Assembly: GCA_027356675.1 (NCBI GenBank)
Contig: DAHVXO010000222.1
Span: 1-9,018 of the forward strand
From: Symbiobacteriaceae bacterium
GTDB lineage: Bacteria; Bacillota_E; Symbiobacteriia; Symbiobacteriales; Symbiobacteriaceae
DNA: 9,018 nucleotides
Direction of reading: 5' to 3'
Part shown: one piece after another, positions 4,202-9,018 of the stretch
How positions within the stretch are numbered: position 1 is the stretch's first letter
Layout: each line of letters begins with the position of its first letter
The notes under the pieces: generated by a model
What the model was told of the DNA's origin: nothing
The model's input: only the letters and a program-made list of their open reading frames with translations
Database searches by the model: none
Translations under genes and position numbers: made by a program

Positions 4202-6996
4202 ACCCCTACGCCATCGTCTGGATGCTGGCCGGCCGCCTTTGGCACAACCGCAAGCTTGTCGCCATGTCCCTTCTGGGCTTCATCATCACAGTCGCTGTGG
4301 TCTGCAGCATCCCCATCTTCGCAGACGGCGCGCTGCAGCGCATTCTCGCGACCGAACTTGGCCGCGACGAGACCAAGGGCCGCCAGCCTGCCGCCCTGAA
4401 CTTCAGCTACTTCAGCAAGGAAGGCGAGCCGCCGAAGGTTACCGCAGCCGCCTACGATGACCTCCACCGCTACATGACCGGCCCTGCCCTGGGGCTCCTG
4501 CCCTTCAAGCCCGACCCGTTCCTGCACTACGCCGCGCTGGACGTCACCGGCGCAGAACCGGTCGATCCGGCGCACCTGGACCCGACCAAAGGCCGCTGGG
4601 TCAAGGTCGCAGCCGTGGAAAACCTGCCGGCGCTCGTCAAGACCATGGATGGCCGTCTGTTCAACCCCGGCAAGACCGCCGACGGCATGTTGGAAGCGGT
4701 TATCACAGAAGGCGCTGCCATGGACCTGGAACTGACCGTCGGCGCCGAACTCCTCGTCCCCGTGGCCCGCGGCAACGACTACTCGCCCAAGGTCAAGGTC
4801 CGGGTGGTCGGCATTGTGCCCAACCCGCTCCCCGGTCAGCCGCTCTTCTACATAAGCGGCTTTCTGGATGGCGCGCTGCTGATAGACCAGCCGACCTTCC
4901 GCAAGGAGGTCCTGGCGCTGCCGGAGGCGATCCCGGGTCAGTACACCTACTACCTGGGCCTCAAAGCCACCGACATCAACCTGGCGAACCTCGACCCATT
5001 CATTGACGGCATGTACACCGTGGAGGCGCGGACCGGCCAGATCCTCCAGGGCACGAGACTGGCCGTCTCCCCCCGCGATGAACTGCAGCGCTTTGCCCGC
5101 AAAGGCTTCATCCTCCGGCTGATGCTCCTGGTCCTCAGCGTGCCGCTCCTGGCCCTGGTGGGCTACTATCTGCTGGTGACTGCCAGCCTCACCGTGGACG
5201 GTCAGCGCTCCGAGATCGCCGTCCTGCGCAGCCGTGGCGCCGCCATGGGGCAGATCGTGGGCATCTACCTCCTGGAAGGGCTGCTCTTCGCGACCCTGGC
5301 CCTGCTTGTGGGGCCGCCGCTCGGCCTCCTCATTGCCAAGGCCATGGGCGCCGCTGCCGGCTTCGTCCAGTTTGTCGACCGCAAGCCGCTCGTGGTGGCC
5401 ATCACTGCACGGACGTACCTCTACGGCGCCGCAGCCGCCGGGGTTGCCCTGCTGGCGACCCTGATCCCCGCGGCGCAGGCCGCGCGGGAGTCCATCGTCA
5501 CCTTCAGGCAGCAGCAGGCCCGGGCGGGCCGGCAGGCGCTCTGGCACCGCTTCTTTCTGGACATCGTCCTGATCGCACTGAGCCTCTATGGCTGGTACAC
5601 GCTGACGCGGCAGGCCGCCACCCACGGCAACACGCCGCAGGGGCCGGGGGCCGGTCCGGAGATGCTGATCGATCCGCTGCACTTCCTGCTCCCTGCCGTG
5701 CTCATCGCGGGCACCGGGCTGCTCCTGCTCCGGCTGCTGCCCGTGCTTACCCGGCTCCTGGAGCGGGTCACCCGCCACCGGGCCGGGGCGCCCCTGCACC
5801 TGGCCCTGACCCAGGTCTCACGTTCACCGGGCTCCACGGCCCCAGTAGTCCTGCTCCTCACGCTGACCGTCGGCCTCGGGCTGTACAGTGCCGCTGCGGC
5901 CCGCACCCTCGAGGGCAGCTATGCCGATCGCATCTACTACAAGAACGGGGCAGATGTGGTGCTCGATGAGGTCTGGGAGTACGATGAAGAGACCGGCCTC
6001 TACCATGAGCCGCCATGGGGTTTCCACGCACAGACGCCCGGAGTGGCTTCGGCTGCCCGGGTCCGCATCACCACCAGGGTCAGCGCCTCGGCGGGCGGAA
6101 AACCTGTGGGCACCGGCTCCCTGATGGCCATCGTCCCGCCTGAGTTCGCCCGCACCGCCTGGTACCGCCGGGATCTCTCGCCTTACCACATCAATGCCTA
6201 CGCCAATCTCCTGGCGAAGGATGAAGAGGCCGTCCTGGTCACGCCGCGCTTTCTGAGCAAGCACAAGCTGGTGCCAGGCGACAGCATCACACTGTCCGAG
6301 TCCGGGCGTGAGGTGACGCTGGTCATCTACGGGGCGGTGGCGTATTGGCCAGGGTTGGCCTCCGGTCAGAGCGACTTCTTTGTCGCCAACCTCGATTACG
6401 TTCAGGAACAGATGGGTCTCAAGCCCTACCAGACCTGGCTCCGCATGACTCCGAATGCCACCCTGACGCCCCTGTACGACCGGCTAAGTGCGGAGCATAT
6501 CCCCTTGCTGCGTGCGAGCGACGCCCGGGTCGAGACCGCCCTGGCGCGCCGGGACCCGCAGCGGACCGGGGTCTACGGGGCGCTGACCATCGGGTTCATC
6601 GTGTCCGCGGGGCTGACCGTCCTGGGGTTTCTGCTCTACGCCGTCCTCAGCTTGCGCAGCCGGTTGCTGCAACTGGGCGTGCTGCGGGCCATGGGCCTCT
6701 CCATCGGTCAGCTGTTGACCGCCCTGGGGTTGGAGCAGGTCTACACCGTGGGCGTCGGCCTGCTGGCGGGCACGGCGAGCGGCCTGCTGGCGGCCCGGCT
6801 CTACCTGCCCTTGCTGCAGCTGAGTGCTGACCTGGCTGACGGTCTCCTGCCCTTCCGCATCGTGACCGACCCGGTCGACCGGGTGCGCCTGTACGCCGTC
6901 CTGGGCGTGATGCTCCTCGCCGGATTCCTCTCCCTGGGCGCGGTCATCCGCTCCATGCAGATCCATCAGGCCGTCAAGCTCGGGGAAGACGCTTGA
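4198..6996 (+). CDS. Large FtsX/MacB-type ABC permease, two FtsX domains
   Basis: This 932-residue membrane protein is the permease of an ABC-type export or lipoprotein-handling system of the MacB/LolCE class. I count ten likely membrane helices: about 22-42, 305-328, 355-382, 405-426, 450-469, 495-515, 547-567, 795-818, 845-865 and 897-917. Two large extracytoplasmic domains (about 45-300 and 570-790) are of MacB periplasmic-core type. Each FtsX domain carries the cytoplasmic loop that contacts an ATPase: RSEIAVLRSRGAAMGQI (337-353) and LLQLGVLRAMGLSIGQ (823-838). There is no Walker A, signature or Walker B motif, so it has no ATPase of its own. Start is the GTG overlapping the adaptor stop, with AAGGTGA seven bases upstream. 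No ATPase gene follows: the next gene is convergent. An ATPase encoded elsewhere is therefore presumed. Substrate unknown. Confidence 0.9.
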   Translation: MNPYAIVWMLAGRLWHNRKLVAMSLLGFIITVAVVCSIPIFADGALQRILATELGRDETKGRQPAALNFSYFSKEGEPPKVTAAAYDDLHRYMTGPALGLLPFKPDPFLHYAALDVTGAEPVDPAHLDPTKGRWVKVAAVENLPALVKTMDGRLFNPGKTADGMLEAVITEGAAMDLELTVGAELLVPVARGNDYSPKVKVRVVGIVPNPLPGQPLFYISGFLDGALLIDQPTFRKEVLALPEAIPGQYTYYLGLKATDINLANLDPFIDGMYTVEARTGQILQGTRLAVSPRDELQRFARKGFILRLMLLVLSVPLLALVGYYLLVTASLTVDGQRSEIAVLRSRGAAMGQIVGIYLLEGLLFATLALLVGPPLGLLIAKAMGAAAGFVQFVDRKPLVVAITARTYLYGAAAAGVALLATLIPAAQAARESIVTFRQQQARAGRQALWHRFFLDIVLIALSLYGWYTLTRQAATHGNTPQGPGAGPEMLIDPLHFLLPAVLIAGTGLLLLRLLPVLTRLLERVTRHRAGAPLHLALTQVSRSPGSTAPVVLLLTLTVGLGLYSAAAARTLEGSYADRIYYKNGADVVLDEVWEYDEETGLYHEPPWGFHAQTPGVASAARVRITTRVSASAGGKPVGTGSLMAIVPPEFARTAWYRRDLSPYHINAYANLLAKDEEAVLVTPRFLSKHKLVPGDSITLSESGREVTLVIYGAVAYWPGLASGQSDFFVANLDYVQEQMGLKPYQTWLRMTPNATLTPLYDRLSAEHIPLLRASDARVETALARRDPQRTGVYGALTIGFIVSAGLTVLGFLLYAVLSLRSRLLQLGVLRAMGLSIGQLLTALGLEQVYTVGVGLLAGTASGLLAARLYLPLLQLSADLADGLLPFRIVTDPVDRVRLYAVLGVMLLAGFLSLGAVIRSMQIHQAVKLGEDA

Positions 6997-7025
6997 GGGC
7001 TCAACCCCGGTGCGTGCGCGTAACG

Positions 7026-7065
7026 AAACAGCGCCGGCGGGAATGCCCCACCGGCGCTGTGTTTG
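7026..7065. terminator. Bidirectional terminator between permease and pyrophosphatase genes
   Basis: ACAGCGCCGG (7028-7037) pairs perfectly with CCGGCGCTGT (7051-7060), with a further GGG/CCC inside and a short loop. On the plus strand GTTTGTG follows; on the minus strand TTTCGTT follows. It sits in the 78-bp gap between two convergent stop codons and probably ends both transcripts. The T tracts are weak. Confidence 0.8.
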
Positions 7066-7074
7066 TGACTACAC

Positions 7075-9018
7075 TTAGAACAGGCCACTGCCGAAAGTTG
7101 CCGCAAAGACCAGCGACACGATCGTCATCAGCTTGATCAGGATGTTCATCGACGGGCCCGAGGTATCCTTGAAGGGATCGCCCACGGTATCGCCCACCAC
7201 CGCCGCCTTGTGCGACGGCGAACCCTTGCCACCGCCGATGCCGCCTTCGATCGCCTTCTTGGCGTTATCCCAGGCGCCGCCGGAGTTGGCCATCTGGATC
7301 GCCAGCAGCACGCCGGTGACCAGCGACCCTGCCAGCATGCCGGCCAGGGCTTCAACGCCCAGAATGTAGCCCATGGCGAGCGGAGCGGCGACGGCCATGA
7401 TGCCCGGCACCACCATCTCCTTGAGCGCCGCCGTGGTGGAGATGTCGACGCAGCGGGCGTAGTCAGGCTTGGCATTACCTTCCATCAGCCCGGGAATCTC
7501 CCGGAACTGGCGACGGACCTCCTCGACCATTTGCATGGCGGCCCGACCCACAGCGCTCATCGTCATGGCGCCGAACAGATAGGGCAGCATGCCGCCAATG
7601 AACAGGCCCACGACCAGCTTGGGATCGGTCAGGCTAACCTTGCCCAGGCCCGCCGCCGTGGCGAAGGCGCCGAAGAGGGCGAGGGCGGTGAGGGCGGCGG
7701 AGCCAATCGCAAAGCCCTTCCCGATGGCGGCCGTCGTGTTGCCGACGGAATCCAGCGAGTCGGTGATCTTGCGGACTTCCGGACCCAAGTGCGCCATCTC
7801 GGCGATGCCGCCGGCGTTGTCTGCCACCGGGCCGTAGGCGTCAACGGCGACCGTCATGCCAGTGGTCGACAGCATGCCTACCGCAGCCAGTGCGACGGTG
7901 AAGAGACCCTGGTTGATCGTCGCGCCCACCATGTAGGAGACGATGGTCGCAGCGCCGATGAGGATGATCGGCCAGCCTACCGACCGCATACCGACGGCCA
8001 GACCGGCTATGATATTGGTGGCGGGACCGGTCTCGGAGGCCTTGATGATGCCCTGGACCGGCGGCTTGTCGGCCCCGGTGTAGTACTCGGTGATCAGGCC
8101 GATGGCCGTGCCGACCACCAGTCCGGCCGCCGTGGCAGTGAAGTACACATGGGTACCATAGAGCCAGGAGATGACGCCTGTGAAGACCAGCGCGACGCCA
8201 CCGCTGGCGAAAGTTCCCATGCGCAGCGCTGTGGCTGGATTGGTCTTCTCATCGCCCCGGACGAACCGGGTGCCGATGATCGAAGCAATCACGCCGCCGG
8301 CGGCGATTAGCAGCGGCAGTGTCGCCAGCTTCGCATCGATGTTCTTGTCGACCACCGCAATCGCCATGGCGGCGATGATGGAGCCCACATAGGACTCGAA
8401 CAGGTCAGCGCCCATGCCTGCCACGTCGCCCACGTTATCCCCGACGTTGTCGGCGATCACCGCTGGGTTGCGGGGGTCGTCCTCGGGGATGCCGGCCTCG
8501 ACCTTTCCGACCAGGTCTGCACCCACATCGGCGGCCTTGGTGTAAATGCCGCCGCCGACGCGGGCGAACAGCGCAATGGAGGAGGCGCCCAGGGCGAAGC
8601 CGTTGAGGATGTTGGGATCCTTGAAGATGTACCACATGATGCCGACACCGACCGTACCCAGACCGACCACGCTCAGCCCCATGACGGCACCGCCCGAGAA
8701 GGCGATATCCAGGGCCTTGTGCATACCGAACCGGGCTGCGTTGGCGGTGCGGACATTCGCCTTGGTGGCGACCTGCATTCCGAAATACCCCGCGAGTACC
8801 GAGCAAAGAGCGCCTGAGACGAAGGCGACAGCGGTCAGGGAGTGCATTTTGTCAGGCGCAATCAGACCGGTGATGACAATGAGGGCTGCCAGAGACACGA
8901 CGAAAACCACGAGTGTACGGTACTCCCGCTTCAGAAACGCCATGGCGCCCTGATGGATGGCGGTTCCAATCTCCTGCATGCGTGCGCTGCCTGGATCCTG
9001 ACGGCTGATTTTTGCGGC
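7075..9018 (-). CDS. hppA: Membrane-bound ion-pumping pyrophosphatase, K+-dependent type, 5' end missing
   Basis: The enzyme hydrolyses pyrophosphate and uses the energy to pump H+ and/or Na+ across the cytoplasmic membrane. The window holds 647 C-terminal codons. The frame stays open past the ATG at 8979 to the window edge, reading [10 protein letters not shown] before [12 protein letters not shown], which is conserved internal sequence, so the true start and first membrane helix lie outside. Numbered from the window edge, [11 protein letters not shown] is at about 164-174, DNVGDNVGD at about 190-198, and [15 protein letters not shown] near the C-terminus; these hold the metal and pyrophosphate ligands. 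GNTTAA at about 426-431 has Ala where potassium-independent enzymes have Lys, which points to the potassium-dependent class. A Glu in LFESY (about 208) is the ion-gate residue, but its position alone does not tell H+ from Na+ pumping. It ends in TAA beside a shared terminator. Confidence 0.97.
   Translation of the reverse strand, partial: AAKISRQDPGSARMQEIGTAIHQGAMAFLKREYRTLVVFVVSLAALIVITGLIAPDKMHSLTAVAFVSGALCSVLAGYFGMQVATKANVRTANAARFGMHKALDIAFSGGAVMGLSVVGLGTVGVGIMWYIFKDPNILNGFALGASSIALFARVGGGIYTKAADVGADLVGKVEAGIPEDDPRNPAVIADNVGDNVGDVAGMGADLFESYVGSIIAAMAIAVVDKNIDAKLATLPLLIAAGGVIASIIGTRFVRGDEKTNPATALRMGTFASGGVALVFTGVISWLYGTHVYFTATAAGLVVGTAIGLITEYYTGADKPPVQGIIKASETGPATNIIAGLAVGMRSVGWPIILIGAATIVSYMVGATINQGLFTVALAAVGMLSTTGMTVAVDAYGPVADNAGGIAEMAHLGPEVRKITDSLDSVGNTTAAIGKGFAIGSAALTALALFGAFATAAGLGKVSLTDPKLVVGLFIGGMLPYLFGAMTMSAVGRAAMQMVEEVRRQFREIPGLMEGNAKPDYARCVDISTTAALKEMVVPGIMAVAAPLAMGYILGVEALAGMLAGSLVTGVLLAIQMANSGGAWDNAKKAIEGGIGGGKGSPSHKAAVVGDTVGDPFKDTSGPSMNILIKLMTIVSLVFAATFGSGLF

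Noticed and set aside
4063..5799. 578-residue open frame on the minus strand opposite the permease
   Set aside because: It is the antisense shadow of a clear FtsX permease in G+C-rich DNA; it is rich in Gln, His, Gly and Arg, has no recognisable domain and no fitting ribosome binding site.
7210..8310. 366-residue open frame on the plus strand opposite the pyrophosphatase
   Set aside because: Antisense shadow of a highly conserved gene; low-complexity His/Gly/Asp/Arg-rich composition typical of such shadows.

Overview
The window is G+C-rich (roughly two thirds by eye). It has strong AGGAGG/AAGGAG-type ribosome binding sites, intrinsic terminators and GTG starts, plus a lipoprotein adaptor paired with a large FtsX/MacB permease and a membrane pyrophosphatase with a potassium-dependent signature. 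Together these fit a high-G+C member of the Firmicutes, for example a Symbiobacterium-like lineage. That is an inference from style; nothing here fixes the taxonomy. I see no transposase, integrase, tRNA, rRNA or CRISPR array.

Layout from left to right. Positions 1-23 hold only the first codons of a minus-strand gene with a good ribosome binding site. Positions 24-478 hold no convincing protein gene. They contain several stable hairpins and, at 254-289, a textbook intrinsic terminator facing the plus strand with no protein gene upstream of it, so a small structured RNA or leader may lie at about 120-290. Next is a minus-strand HpcH/HpaI-type aldolase (479-1249). After a divergent gap comes a plus-strand pair: an unrecognised 79-residue protein (1459-1698) and a zinc-ribbon Nudix hydrolase (1715-2206). 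This pair converges on a minus-strand APH-family kinase (2246-3049), with a bidirectional terminator between them. The kinase gene carries a 35-bp near-perfect palindrome.

Divergent from the kinase is a tightly coupled plus-strand operon: an MFP/HlyD-like lipoprotein adaptor (3176-4201) overlapping by 4 bp a 932-residue FtsX/MacB-type permease with ten predicted membrane segments (4198-6996). Together they look like most of a MacAB-like or LolCDE-like ABC system, but no ATPase gene is present in the operon. The operon converges, through another bidirectional terminator, on a 5'-truncated minus-strand gene for a membrane-bound ion-translocating pyrophosphatase (7075 to the window end), which couples pyrophosphate hydrolysis to H+ or Na+ pumping.

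Apart from the adaptor/permease pair and the small-protein/Nudix pair, the genes look like independent housekeeping or accessory transcription units. The items most worth following up are the ATPase-less exporter pair, the terminator-ended structured RNA candidate, the intragenic palindrome and the uncharacterised Nudix partner.
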